From positions 34,901 through 98,900 of the forward strand of contig OMWC01000009.1 of the NCBI GenBank assembly GCA_900314655.1: 64,000 nucleotides of DNA, read 5' to 3'. Origin of the DNA: an uncultured Prevotellaceae bacterium. Its GTDB lineage: Bacteria; Bacteroidota; Bacteroidia; Bacteroidales; Bacteroidaceae. The notes under the pieces were generated by a model, which was not told where the DNA came from, did not search any database, and saw only the letters and a list, made by a program, of their open reading frames with translations. The translations under genes were made by a program, and so were the position numbers. This document shows positions 15,863-24,550 of this stretch, in pieces. Numbering within the stretch: position 1 is the stretch's first letter; each line of letters opens with the position of its first letter.

Positions 15863-17521
15863 ATGAAAAAGATTCTGATAATTTCTCATTTTCTCATTCT
15901 CTCATTTTCCCAATCTCTTCATGCCCAGCCAGCCATGGTGAAAAACGTAGCCAAGAGCGTCTTCACCCTCACCACCTTCAAGGCCGACGGCTCCCTGCTG
16001 GCCAGCAGCCACGGAGTCTTCGTGGGCAACGAAGGCGAAGCCGTCAGCGACCTCAAGCCCTTCCTCGGAGCCGCCAAGGCAGTCGTGGTAGATGCCAAGG
16101 GCAACAAGATGGACGTGACCCGCATCATGGGCATCAACGACATCTACGACGTGGCCCGTTTCCGCGTCGATGGCAAGACCACCCCCGCGCCCATCGCCAA
16201 CGTGGCCTCCACCACCGGACAAGATGCCTGGTTAGTCACCTACGGACTCAAGTCGCCCCAGATCGTAGCCACCAAGGTGAAGAGCGTGGAGAAGTTCATG
16301 GACAAGTACAACTACTACATCTTCGGGATGAACGCCCCCGACAACACCACGGGCTGCCCCTACGTCAATATGTACGGACAGGTCATTGGCCTGCTGCAGA
16401 TGTCGCAGACCAGTTTCGACACCCACGCCTGCGATGCCGCATTCGCCCGTTCCCTCAGTGCCAACGGCTTCTCCCTCAACGATGCCAACTATCAGCAGAT
16501 AGGCATCCCCCAGGCCATGCCCACCGACGAAAACCAAGCCCGCCTGATGCTCGTGATGGCAGCCCAGGCCAAAGACTCGCTCAAATACGTTGCAGCCACC
16601 AACGACTTCCTCGAGCTGTTCCCCGCAGCCACCGACGGCTACAACAACCGCGCCCTCATTGAAGCCGGCGCCCAGCAATGGGCCAATGCCGACGAGACCA
16701 TGAAGAACTGCATCCGGAAAGCCAACGACAAAGACGAAGCCCACTACAACTACGCCAAGATGATGTACAACTATGCCGTCAGCGGACTCCATTGGTCGCT
16801 CGATGAGGCACTCGCCGAAGCCAACGAAGCCTACAAGGCAAAGCCCCTCCCCATCTACCAGCATCTGCAGGCGCAGATCATCTATGCCAAAGGCGACTAC
16901 CAGCAAGCCCTCAACATCTTCGAGCAACTCTCCAAGGACAAGAACTTCAACACCCCCGAACTGCTCTACGAGCAAGCCCAGTGCAAGCATAGCCTCAAGG
17001 CCCCCGGCGAAGAAGTCATCACCCTCCTCGACAGCGCCATCAACACCACCGACACCCTCCGCTTCACCGAGGCAGCCCCCTACTTCCTCACACGTGCACA
17101 GGTTTACGACGAGATGGGCAAATACCGCGATGCCGTCTTCGACTATTCGCGCTACGAATATCTCGTGCAGGGCCGTGTCAATGCCCCCTTCTATTACGTC
17201 CGCGCACAGGCAGAAGTCAAGGGAAAGCTCTATCAGCAAGCTATCTCCGACCTCGCACGCGCCATCATCCTCGCCCCTCAGGAGCCCACCTACTACGCCG
17301 AAATGGCCAATCTCCAGCTGCGAGTCAACAAGCCCGACGATGCCCTCAAGATAGCCCAGCGCTGCACCGAGATAGCCCCCGACTATCCCGATGGCTACAT
17401 GCTCCTCGGACTCGCCCAGATACAGACCAAGAAGAAGTCAGAAGGCCTTGCCAACCTGCAGAAAGCCAAAGACCTCGGCAGCCAACAGGCTCAGGCACTC
17501 ATCGACAAATACAGCAAATAA
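15863..17521 (+). CDS. Exported TPR protein with degenerate trypsin-like domain
   Basis: Predicted 552-residue exported protein. A signal peptide (to about LHAQ) is followed by a trypsin/DegP-like domain (about residues 25-190) and then by TPR-type helical repeats to the end (about 220-552, for example YVRAQAEVKGKLYQQAISDLARAI). The protease domain has lost key residues: the place of GNSGGP reads NTTGCP near residue 164, so Thr stands for the catalytic Ser, and the His expected after SHGVFVGNEG is replaced by LKP. It is thus probably a binding rather than cleaving module. The signal-peptide codons contain a short TCTCATTT repeat that also occurs near 1981. It is last in the dnaN-recN run. Confidence 0.82.
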   Translation: MKKILIISHFLILSFSQSLHAQPAMVKNVAKSVFTLTTFKADGSLLASSHGVFVGNEGEAVSDLKPFLGAAKAVVVDAKGNKMDVTRIMGINDIYDVARFRVDGKTTPAPIANVASTTGQDAWLVTYGLKSPQIVATKVKSVEKFMDKYNYYIFGMNAPDNTTGCPYVNMYGQVIGLLQMSQTSFDTHACDAAFARSLSANGFSLNDANYQQIGIPQAMPTDENQARLMLVMAAQAKDSLKYVAATNDFLELFPAATDGYNNRALIEAGAQQWANADETMKNCIRKANDKDEAHYNYAKMMYNYAVSGLHWSLDEALAEANEAYKAKPLPIYQHLQAQIIYAKGDYQQALNIFEQLSKDKNFNTPELLYEQAQCKHSLKAPGEEVITLLDSAINTTDTLRFTEAAPYFLTRAQVYDEMGKYRDAVFDYSRYEYLVQGRVNAPFYYVRAQAEVKGKLYQQAISDLARAIILAPQEPTYYAEMANLQLRVNKPDDALKIAQRCTEIAPDYPDGYMLLGLAQIQTKKKSEGLANLQKAKDLGSQQAQALIDKYSK

Positions 17522-17553
17522 TCCACATGCTGTCAGAGCGTGAAAGCAAAAAA

Positions 17554-17682
17554 GGTGAAGGGTGAAGGGGTGAAGGCTATTTCTATAACTTTTTATAAAT
17601 TATATAATATCTTTAAAGCTCTCGCGCGCGTGTAAAAATATAAAAGTTTATATAAACAGCCTTCACCCCTTCACCCTTCACC
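17554..17682. repeat. 25-bp perfect inverted repeat (GGTGAAGG-type)
   Basis: Arms 17554-17578 and 17658-17682 are exact reverse complements, built from GGTGAAG-like words. The 79-bp interior is AT-rich with a short GCGCGCG block and itself shows imperfect dyad symmetry near the arms. It follows the stop of the TPR gene and may act as a bulky transcript end or as a dispersed intergenic element. Confidence 0.8.
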
Positions 17683-17684
17683 CC

Positions 17685-17794
17685 AAAACATCATCCGTTG
17701 ATCTTCAAAGTATCATCCGTTGGCTTTCAAAGTATCATCCGTTGACCTTCAAAGTATCATCCAATGGAAGTCAAAGTATCATCCATTGGAGAAC
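17685..17794. repeat. 22-bp-period tandem repeat, 5 units
   Basis: Units start at 17685, 17707, 17729, 17751 and 17773, an exact 22-bp step. The conserved part is AAAGTATCATCC followed by a TTG-containing variable half; the first unit reads AAAACATCATCC. The array directly follows the 25-bp inverted repeat and precedes the end of the convergent porin-like gene. A 22-bp step cannot hold a constant reading frame. Confidence 0.85.
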
Positions 17795-17828
17795 CAAAAT
17801 TCACAGAAGCCTATAGAATACCCAATGC

Positions 17829-18839
17829 TTAGATGCCGACGTTGACTCTCAACTGGGCGACGCACTTGGTGGTGCCGTTGTCGGTGATGATGTGGAAAGC
17901 GGGCTTTAGGGCGAGGAAGCTGGTGAGCTGGAGATTGCAGACGAACTCTGTAGAAAACTCGTCGGTATTGAGGATTCGGGCGTAGGTGGAGATCAGGCCG
18001 AAAGTGGCACGCTTGTAGGTGTATTTTCCGCCGAGGGCGGCGAAGTTCGGGCTGCTAATGTAGCTGCCGAAAGCATGGCCGTAGGCTGCCAGCAGGATGA
18101 GGTCTGGCGACAGGGCTTGCTCGGCGTAGGTCCATACGGTGGGCGTGGTGTCGGTCTCGCTGTGGAGGCTGGCTCCCAGGTAATAGTGGCTGCCGCGATG
18201 GCGGTATTCGGCCTGGGCAAGGGCAAAGAGGCCGTCGCTCTTGGGGCAGAAGCGGAACACGTTGTTAGGACCCGTGAAACGGTAGTTTCCCTCGCCGTTG
18301 TAGAGTGACGCCTGGAGGCGCAGGTTCTCGTTGTCGTAGGCGTAGTGAAAGCCTACGGATGCGTAGGGGAAGGTGCCGACGGGGAAGTTCATGCTGATGG
18401 TTGGGAAGATGCCGCAGGAGCTGGTGGTGAAGAGGCTGAGGGTCTCGCTGCAGAAGTAGTCTTCGTCGGTGCGGCGGATGCCTGCAAAGAGGGAATGGTG
18501 GTCGTGAGGCTGCCACGTGAATCCGGCCACGGTCAGGGCAAAGGGAATGTTCAATTCGTCGGTGTCGATATTGGAGATACCTTGCAGGTCGATGATATCG
18601 AGTTCCTGGCCGATAACAAGCGAGCCGAGGGCGCCTGCCTCGAAGGTGAGCTTGCGGGAAAGCGGAACATGGGCACGGAGCTGCAGGAGGTTGGCATTAC
18701 GGAATTTTTCGAAGTCGGTCTGCACCTCGCTCGAAAAATCGACGCCGAACGTGGGGCGCAGGGAGGTGCTGTCGGCATCCTGTGCCGACAGGTGCAGACA
18801 GGCCGCTAAGAGGGCGATGATGGCGAATATCGTCTTCAA
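17829..18839 (-). CDS. Porin-like outer-membrane beta-barrel protein
   Basis: Predicted 336-residue protein with a type I signal peptide (cleavage near LSAQ) and then alternating hydrophobic and polar short strands rich in Tyr, Phe, Gly and Asn, as expected for a beta barrel of about 14-16 strands. Segments such as FPYASVGFHYAYDNENLRLQ and YLGASLHSETD are strand-turn-strand units. It resembles carbohydrate-porin-like proteins, but I cannot name a family firmly, and the substrate is unknown. A hairpin terminator at 18874-18907 separates it from the upstream PpiD-like gene. Confidence 0.7.
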   Translation of the reverse strand: MKTIFAIIALLAACLHLSAQDADSTSLRPTFGVDFSSEVQTDFEKFRNANLLQLRAHVPLSRKLTFEAGALGSLVIGQELDIIDLQGISNIDTDELNIPFALTVAGFTWQPHDHHSLFAGIRRTDEDYFCSETLSLFTTSSCGIFPTISMNFPVGTFPYASVGFHYAYDNENLRLQASLYNGEGNYRFTGPNNVFRFCPKSDGLFALAQAEYRHRGSHYYLGASLHSETDTTPTVWTYAEQALSPDLILLAAYGHAFGSYISSPNFAALGGKYTYKRATFGLISTYARILNTDEFSTEFVCNLQLTSFLALKPAFHIITDNGTTKCVAQLRVNVGI

Positions 18840-18873
18840 ATCTATTTCTTGGTTTGTTTGTAGTGATAATCGG

Positions 18874-18907
18874 AAAAAGGCTCCCGTGGGAACGCGGAAG
18901 CCTTTTT
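18874..18907. terminator. Bidirectional terminator hairpin
   Basis: AAAAAGGCT (18874-18882) pairs with AGCCTTTTT (18899-18907), with partly paired GC-rich bases inside. Read on the minus strand it lies just after the PpiD-like gene and ends in a T-run. Confidence 0.75.
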
Positions 18908-18938
18908 GGTGTGTATTAAGACTACTCTCTCTGTCGGA

Positions 18939-21083
18939 TTAGAAGAAGAGGTAGCGGTTGTCGGTCACGTTGGCCTTCTGGTAGAGGTCGCGCATGAACT
19001 GTCCGGCATACTGCATCAAGCGCTGCTTCTGACTCTGCTCGGCGGTCTTGGCGTCGAACTTCACACCGGCACGGTTGGCCTTGCTGATGACCTGGAAGAG
19101 ATAGACTCCGGCGTTACCCTTGACGGGGGCTGCGCAGAACTTTCCGGCGGCGGTAGCGGCTACGGCACCGCTGAGGGCGGGCTCGCTGGCTCCGGTCTCA
19201 GGAATGAATACGGGAGCGGCGAAGGTCACCTGGTTGACGGGTGCCACCTTGGCGCCCTTCTTCTGGGCTGCGGCAATGCTGGTCACGCCCTTGGCCTTAG
19301 CCATGAGGATCTCGGCTTTCTTATCGTTCATCACCTGGGTACGGATGTACTCCTTCACCTGTGCGTTGTCGAGTGTGAGGTAGCCCTTCTTGTTCACCTT
19401 GGTGAGGGCGAGCACGAGCAGATGGTCGTTGTTGCCACACTCATAGAGCGGAGAGATGGTGCCTTCCTTGGCCTCGAAGAGCCACTTCATGGCCTCGCGG
19501 GTGGAAGGAATGTTCACTACGTAGTGCTCGGCATTGCTGATGCCCTGACGCTCCTGAACCTTGAAGCCGTACTTGGCGGCGTTCTTCTCCATGGCCTCGA
19601 GGGTCTGGTTCTCGCTGACGAACTGTGAGAACTTGTTGTAGGCGGCGCTATAGGTGTCCTTAGAGAAGTCGATGGACTTCTTGATGACGGCTGCCACATA
19701 CTTGGTTGTCATGGCGCGGCGATCAGTGACCTGAAGGATGATGTTGCCATTGGTCATGGCCACATTGTTCAGGGAGTTCACAGCGGCTGTGGAGAGGGTG
19801 TTGAGATAATTCTTGGTGTCCTTATCCATGGAAGGAGCGCTCTGATACTGGTTGCTGACGAGCCATGTCTTCTCGCCGGTCTGTCCGTACTTCTTGGCGA
19901 TGGCCTCGAAGTCGGCACCTCCCTGGAGGGCGGTATAGATACTGTCGGCTGTCTTCTTGGCTGCGGCTACGTCCTCGCCACCGACCTGAATGGCACGGAA
20001 CTGAACGGAGTCGGGCATCTGCTGCTTGGAGATGAGCTTGATGACGTTGAGGGTATTGTCGCCCTTGTTCTCCTTCACGGCTGAAGTGGCACCAACGGCG
20101 ATTGAGTCGAGCTGCTGAGCGATGTCGGCGGGGAAAGCGGCCTTGGTCTGAGGGATACCCAGGAAGCTTACCAGGCTGTTGGCCTTGCGAACGACCTCGG
20201 TGGGATCAGCGGCGGCGGCCAGCTTGGCGGCGGCATCGTTGATAGCCTTGTTGAGGGCCGTGCGGTCGGCTGTAGAAGGCAGAACCTGGAAATCTACATA
20301 CTTCACGTCGCGGGTCTCTTCGAGCTGCTTGAAGCGCTCCTTGAGTTCCTTGTATTTGGCGTTGAGGTCAGCATCGCTGATCTTCACGTCCTTGTCGTTG
20401 ACGGTGCTGTAGGCGAAGGTGGCCAGCTGGATGTTGCTCTCCTCGTTCTCGTCCTTGAACGACTGCTTGGCAGCCACGGGGTTGGAGAGGATGCTTCCGG
20501 CCAGGAGGGCCTGATACTTCTGCTGGAGCGACTGTGTGCGGAGGTTCTTCTCGATGAATTTCCAGTAGTTGTAGATGCCGGTATATTGCTCGGCCATCTG
20601 ACCGCCGCTCTGCTGGGCCTTCTTGTACTCAGCGAGGAACTTCTTCAGCGCGCTGGCATCGAAACGGCCGGTCTGCTGGTTGACGAAAGGTGTCTGCAGG
20701 AGCATGGGGTTGGTTCCCTCGTTGAGCATATTCTGCAGTTCCTGATCCGTAACGGTGAGACCCAGCTTCTCAGCCTCGTCAGCGATAATCTCCTGCTGCA
20801 CGTAGTTCTGCCACACCATGTCCTTGACCTGGTTGAGTTCCTGGTCGGTCAGGTTGTCGCGTCCCTGGGTCATCTTAATCACATCGGTGTACTCGTCGAT
20901 GAGTCTCTGGAACTCCTGTACATCGATTTTCTTTCCTAACACTTCGCCGATCTGCTGACGCTCCTGGTTACGAGTTGACTCGCAAGAGCGGAACAATTCC
21001 TCGGCAATGAATGCAAAAAGGGCAAGACCAATCACCGTTACAAGGATTGGGCCCCAGCTTCTGATTTTTCCAATTGCTGCCAT
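18939..21083 (-). CDS. PpiD/SurA-type peptidyl-prolyl isomerase
   Basis: Predicted 714-residue inner-membrane-anchored periplasmic chaperone. A short cytoplasmic start and one transmembrane helix (about residues 12-28) are followed by a SurA_N-like helical domain (about 40-250), a parvulin-type region around residues 340-420 (VQFRAIQVGG, then ADFEAIAKKYGQ) and a second, less clear parvulin-like region. The layout is that of PpiD, which helps newly exported proteins fold. A -7 element (TAATTTTG, minus strand, 21143-21136) lies about 50 bp upstream of the ATG. It follows the lptC/CNNM genes, an order common in Bacteroidota. Confidence 0.88.
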   Translation of the reverse strand: MAAIGKIRSWGPILVTVIGLALFAFIAEELFRSCESTRNQERQQIGEVLGKKIDVQEFQRLIDEYTDVIKMTQGRDNLTDQELNQVKDMVWQNYVQQEIIADEAEKLGLTVTDQELQNMLNEGTNPMLLQTPFVNQQTGRFDASALKKFLAEYKKAQQSGGQMAEQYTGIYNYWKFIEKNLRTQSLQQKYQALLAGSILSNPVAAKQSFKDENEESNIQLATFAYSTVNDKDVKISDADLNAKYKELKERFKQLEETRDVKYVDFQVLPSTADRTALNKAINDAAAKLAAAADPTEVVRKANSLVSFLGIPQTKAAFPADIAQQLDSIAVGATSAVKENKGDNTLNVIKLISKQQMPDSVQFRAIQVGGEDVAAAKKTADSIYTALQGGADFEAIAKKYGQTGEKTWLVSNQYQSAPSMDKDTKNYLNTLSTAAVNSLNNVAMTNGNIILQVTDRRAMTTKYVAAVIKKSIDFSKDTYSAAYNKFSQFVSENQTLEAMEKNAAKYGFKVQERQGISNAEHYVVNIPSTREAMKWLFEAKEGTISPLYECGNNDHLLVLALTKVNKKGYLTLDNAQVKEYIRTQVMNDKKAEILMAKAKGVTSIAAAQKKGAKVAPVNQVTFAAPVFIPETGASEPALSGAVAATAAGKFCAAPVKGNAGVYLFQVISKANRAGVKFDAKTAEQSQKQRLMQYAGQFMRDLYQKANVTDNRYLFF

Positions 21084-21188
21084 TTGTTTTTATATTTATT
21101 TATTATTTATTTTTCTGATATTTCAAATCAAGGTGCAAAATTACAAAAAAGAAAACAATAAACCGCAACTTTCTTGCAAAAAGTTTGA

Positions 21189-22457
21189 TTATTCAACCAC
21201 TTTCAGCCTGACGAGTTCGATTTTTGTCATCGTATTCTTGATAATGCGGAACTCAAAACGGCCTATCTTCACCACTTCGTTGAGCTTCGGGAAGCTCTGG
21301 TAATAGTGGAGGATCAGACCGCCGAGCGTCATATAGTCTTCGCTCTCAGGAAGGTCGAGGTCGAATTTCTCGTTGATGGTGTCAATCTCCAGTCGGGCGG
21401 AAAGGATGTACTCTCCGTCGGGCAACTGCTTGGCGACATAGTTGGAGGAGTCGTGCTCGTCCTCGATCTCGCCGAAGATTTCCTCTACGATATCTTCGAG
21501 GGAGACGATGCCGCTGGTGCCGCCAAACTCATCCACGACCACGGCGAGCGACTTTTTCTGCTGGAGGAACATCTGCATCAGCTTGCGGGCGGTCATCGTC
21601 TCGGGCACGTAGGGCATCTGCTGGATGTTGTCGAGCCATTTCTCGGGCTGGCGGAACATCTCGGAGGAATGGATGTAGCCGGTGATATGGTCAACGTCTT
21701 CGTGATAGACGATGATCTTCGACTTGCCGCTCTCTACGAAGACGGTCATCAGCTCGTCGAGCGAGCAGTTGTCTTCCACGGCCTTGATTTCGGTTCGGGG
21801 CACCATACAGTCGCGCACCTTGGTATCGGCGAAGTCGAGGGCATTCTGGAAGATCTTGACCTCCTCGTCGATATCATCTTCATTCTCAGCGTTGTCGATA
21901 CTGGACTGCACCAGATAGTCGAGGTCAACCTTGGTGAAGGCATCGTCGTTCTTCTCTTTCTCTATCTTGAAACCGAAGATGCGGAGAATGACGCGCGAGA
22001 GCATCGTGCTGAAGCGCGAGATGGGCCATAGCACCACGTAGCACAGATAGGCGGGGAAGGCGAAGAACGAGAGCAGGCGGTTGGCATTGCTCTTGAAGAG
22101 TGTCTTGGGCAGGAACTCGCCCGTGAAAAGCACGATCAGGGTGGACAGGATCGTGTCGGCAGGCACGGTGAACGTGGCGTCCATCCCCTTGAAAAGGGTG
22201 CGGTCAAAGAGATCGGCGAAAAGGATGCCATAGACTACGAGGGCGATATTGTTGCCCACGAGCATCGTGCTGACGAAGTTGTTGGGATGGCGGTAGAACG
22301 TCTGGAGAAAATAGCCGGAGAACTTCTGCTTTTCCTTGTCCATCTCGGCAAGCATACGGTTGCTCGACACGAAGGCGATCTCCATTCCCGAGAAGAAGGC
22401 GGAGAAGACCATCGTGATAAGGATTCCTATAATAAGTGGTATGTCTGATTCTGACAT
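21189..22457 (-). CDS. CNNM/CorC-type transporter (hemolysin family)
   Basis: Predicted 422-residue membrane protein. The N-terminal DUF21/CNNM domain (residues 1 to about 190) has the family's FSGMEIAFVSSNR motif near residue 25 and three to four helices. Two CBS domains follow (VRDCMVPRTEIKAVE near residue 215 and a second with VVVDEFGGTSGIVSLEDIVEEIFGEI), then a C-terminal CorC_HlyC domain. Such proteins move or sense magnesium/cobalt; the old name hemolysin is historical. It is 26 bp downstream of lptC and part of the coaX-led operon. Confidence 0.92.
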   Translation of the reverse strand: MSESDIPLIIGILITMVFSAFFSGMEIAFVSSNRMLAEMDKEKQKFSGYFLQTFYRHPNNFVSTMLVGNNIALVVYGILFADLFDRTLFKGMDATFTVPADTILSTLIVLFTGEFLPKTLFKSNANRLLSFFAFPAYLCYVVLWPISRFSTMLSRVILRIFGFKIEKEKNDDAFTKVDLDYLVQSSIDNAENEDDIDEEVKIFQNALDFADTKVRDCMVPRTEIKAVEDNCSLDELMTVFVESGKSKIIVYHEDVDHITGYIHSSEMFRQPEKWLDNIQQMPYVPETMTARKLMQMFLQQKKSLAVVVDEFGGTSGIVSLEDIVEEIFGEIEDEHDSSNYVAKQLPDGEYILSARLEIDTINEKFDLDLPESEDYMTLGGLILHYYQSFPKLNEVVKIGRFEFRIIKNTMTKIELVRLKVVE

Positions 22458-22483
22458 TTTTGCTTGTTTTCAATGAGTTATAC

Positions 22484-23182
22484 TTAGGGCGTCACGGGCG
22501 TTTTCTTGATGGGCTCCGTGGGTTTGCGCTTCATCGACTTCACGCTGTCGGGAGCCGAGAGGATGGAGTCGCCGCTGTTGGTGCCCATTCCGTCGGCACC
22601 GCGCACGAAGGAGCCTTTCGAATTGCTCACCGTGTAATGCGTCATCCGCTCGTCGCTGGTGAAATAGGAGCCTTGCAGCTCGCGCTCGGGTGTCACCACG
22701 CGTGAGAAGCGATGGCTGTAGAGTTCATGGCGGTTCTGATCCCAGAAGAGTTCCTCGCTGGAGAAGCGGAGGCCGTCTTTGGTTCTCACGCGCACCCGGC
22801 CACGCAGTTCCCAGAGTTTATTGGTGTCGTAATAGTAAGCGGTATCGGCCTGGATGTAGGCTTCCACGTGGAATTTCTCGTCGAACTGCTCCACGAAGAT
22901 GCCCTTGTTGAAGGTCCATCGCGTTGGGTTTTTCACGGTGTTCACGTCCCACACCTCGGTCACGATGCGGTATTTCAGCACGCCGGAGTCGCTGATGAGC
23001 GTGTTCACGCCGTAGGAGGTCATCACCGATGCCGAATCGCGCTCATTGATTGCGGGTGCCGTATGCTCGATGGTCTCTTCGCAGGAGTTGGTGAAGATGA
23101 GGAATGGAGACAATGAGAGCATGAGAAGCAAGGCTTTGCCCAGTTTCCTCAGACCTCGTGTAAATGACTTACCATCACCCAT
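22484..23182 (-). CDS. lptC: LPS export protein LptC
   Basis: Predicted 232-residue LptC, which links the LptBFG transporter to the periplasmic LPS bridge. A hydrophobic N-terminal segment ends in a lipobox-like FTNSC, so this LptC is probably a lipoprotein, unlike the helix-anchored E. coli form. The middle carries the LptC beta-jellyroll pattern (LRGRVRVRTKDGLRFSSEEL, then DERMTHYTVSNSKGSFV); a Ser/Pro/Lys-rich tail ends the protein. The start is uncertain: ATGs at 23182 and 23203 both lie in or next to a short tandem repeat; I use 23182. It lies in the coaX-OMP-lptC-CNNM operon. Confidence 0.88.
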   Translation of the reverse strand: MGDGKSFTRGLRKLGKALLLMLSLSPFLIFTNSCEETIEHTAPAINERDSASVMTSYGVNTLISDSGVLKYRIVTEVWDVNTVKNPTRWTFNKGIFVEQFDEKFHVEAYIQADTAYYYDTNKLWELRGRVRVRTKDGLRFSSEELFWDQNRHELYSHRFSRVVTPERELQGSYFTSDERMTHYTVSNSKGSFVRGADGMGTNSGDSILSAPDSVKSMKRKPTEPIKKTPVTP

Positions 23183-23231
23183 AAACCACAAACTATCAAC
23201 CATAAACCATCAACGATCAACCATCAACCAT
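23183..23231. repeat. Short tandem repeat of CAACCAT words
   Basis: About five loose iterations of ACCATAAACCAT / CAACCATCAACCAT fill the gap between the OMP gene and lptC and reach the possible upstream lptC start codon. On the minus strand this reads ATGGTTGATGG, which supplies spurious start codons. Confidence 0.6.
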
Positions 23232-24550
23232 CACTCCACCTTCCACTTGGCGAACCAACGCTCGTTGAACGTGATTCCGATGTTGATGCGGAATGTATTG
23301 GCCTCAATGAGATTGCTGGCTTTCTGGTTTACCCATTGAGCCGAGATGTTGAGGAAGCTGCGGTTGTTGATGGAGTTGATGATGGGAATACCGAAACCTG
23401 CACTCACCGAAATCTCCTTCGGGCCGTCCTGGCCATTTATTTTTAAATAAGGTGTAGTATAGGATGCACCGAACCGATAGCGCAGACGGCTCATGAACGA
23501 GCGTCCGTACTCATTCTGGCAATACTCACCGCCAAAGGTCAGCTTATGACGGTCCTTGAAATAATCGTCGGAGACGGCATAGGAGCCAATGTCGTTCTTG
23601 GTGGCATAGACGGGGAAACCGGTCTTGCTCCAGCGCTGCTGCTGATAGTCGATGCCCAACTTCAGCTGGTTGTTGTGGTTGAACTGAAGTCCGGCTCCTA
23701 TCATCGTAGGCAGTTCGAGCGCATTGTCGGCCACAAAGGTCGTGGTGTCGGTCACGCCCGTAGAGCTGTTCACCGAGATCACCTTGCACTCAGGATCTTC
23801 GTTCAGCTTATGGCCGGGACTGAAGGTGAGGCCCACAGTCAGTCGGTCTTTCTTGCTGAGGGGCAAAGTGTACTGGGCTCCGAAGTCCAGCTTATAGTTG
23901 TTCACCGAAGCCGTGTAGTACTTGTGGAGGGTATTGACCGTAGAGACGTTGTACTCATTGGTGATGGCACGCTCATAGTTGCCCCAGAAATACGACACGT
24001 TGGCACCCAGCGAGAAATTCTTCAGGATCTCCCACCCCACTCCGAGATATACCTGATGGAAACCACCGGAACCGCGGTAGGTGTTGGTGTAAGTGACACT
24101 CTTGTCGGTATTTGCATTTCCCTTGCTGCTATACTTATAGCCGACGTTGGAGAATGGAATGAGGCCTATGCTCACACCCACATGGCGGAAGGCCCTGAAG
24201 CCTGCCACGATGTAATCGAAGTCGGCATTGCGGGCGTTGATCTTCTTGCTGCCTTCCTTGAAGTTGGTGAGCTGCCCGCTGACACCTACGTCGAAGATGA
24301 AACTCAGCGAGTCGATGGCCGAATAGGAAGCGGGGTTCAACTGATTCACCTGGTTGTGCTCGCGGAAGGCAAGGCCGAGGCCGTTCATGCCACGGTTGAA
24401 ACCGCTGGTCTGATCAGCCAGTTCGCCCAAACCAAACTGAGAGTACGGCGAATTGGTTCCGCTATACGACTCGTTTGTATCAGTTGCCGACTGTGCACCC
24501 ACCGTCAGCGCAAATGCTGCCAGAACGACAGCGCTACATATTCTTTTCAT
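23231..24550 (-). CDS. Outer-membrane beta-barrel protein (FadL/OmpP1-like)
   Basis: Predicted 439-residue outer-membrane protein. A signal peptide (to about VGAQ) is followed by an N-terminal plug-like segment (SPYSQFGLGELADQTSGF, then GMNGLGLAFREHNQVNQLNPASY), as in FadL/OmpP1-type barrels, and by alternating amphipathic strands to the end. Its start overlaps the end of coaX by 17 bp, so translation is coupled. Its place between coaX and lptC is conserved in Bacteroidales. The substrate is unknown; hydrophobic-compound transport is the family default. Confidence 0.82.
   Translation of the reverse strand: MKRICSAVVLAAFALTVGAQSATDTNESYSGTNSPYSQFGLGELADQTSGFNRGMNGLGLAFREHNQVNQLNPASYSAIDSLSFIFDVGVSGQLTNFKEGSKKINARNADFDYIVAGFRAFRHVGVSIGLIPFSNVGYKYSSKGNANTDKSVTYTNTYRGSGGFHQVYLGVGWEILKNFSLGANVSYFWGNYERAITNEYNVSTVNTLHKYYTASVNNYKLDFGAQYTLPLSKKDRLTVGLTFSPGHKLNEDPECKVISVNSSTGVTDTTTFVADNALELPTMIGAGLQFNHNNQLKLGIDYQQQRWSKTGFPVYATKNDIGSYAVSDDYFKDRHKLTFGGEYCQNEYGRSFMSRLRYRFGASYTTPYLKINGQDGPKEISVSAGFGIPIINSINNRSFLNISAQWVNQKASNLIEANTFRINIGITFNERWFAKWKVE

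Noticed and set aside
16232..17239. 335-codon minus-strand open frame
   Set aside because: Antisense to the TPR gene; composition almost only Val, Gly, Leu, Glu.
17685..17794. CRISPR array
   Set aside because: Units are contiguous with a fixed 22-bp step and no unique spacers of normal length; no cas genes are present. The same applies to 49554-49663.
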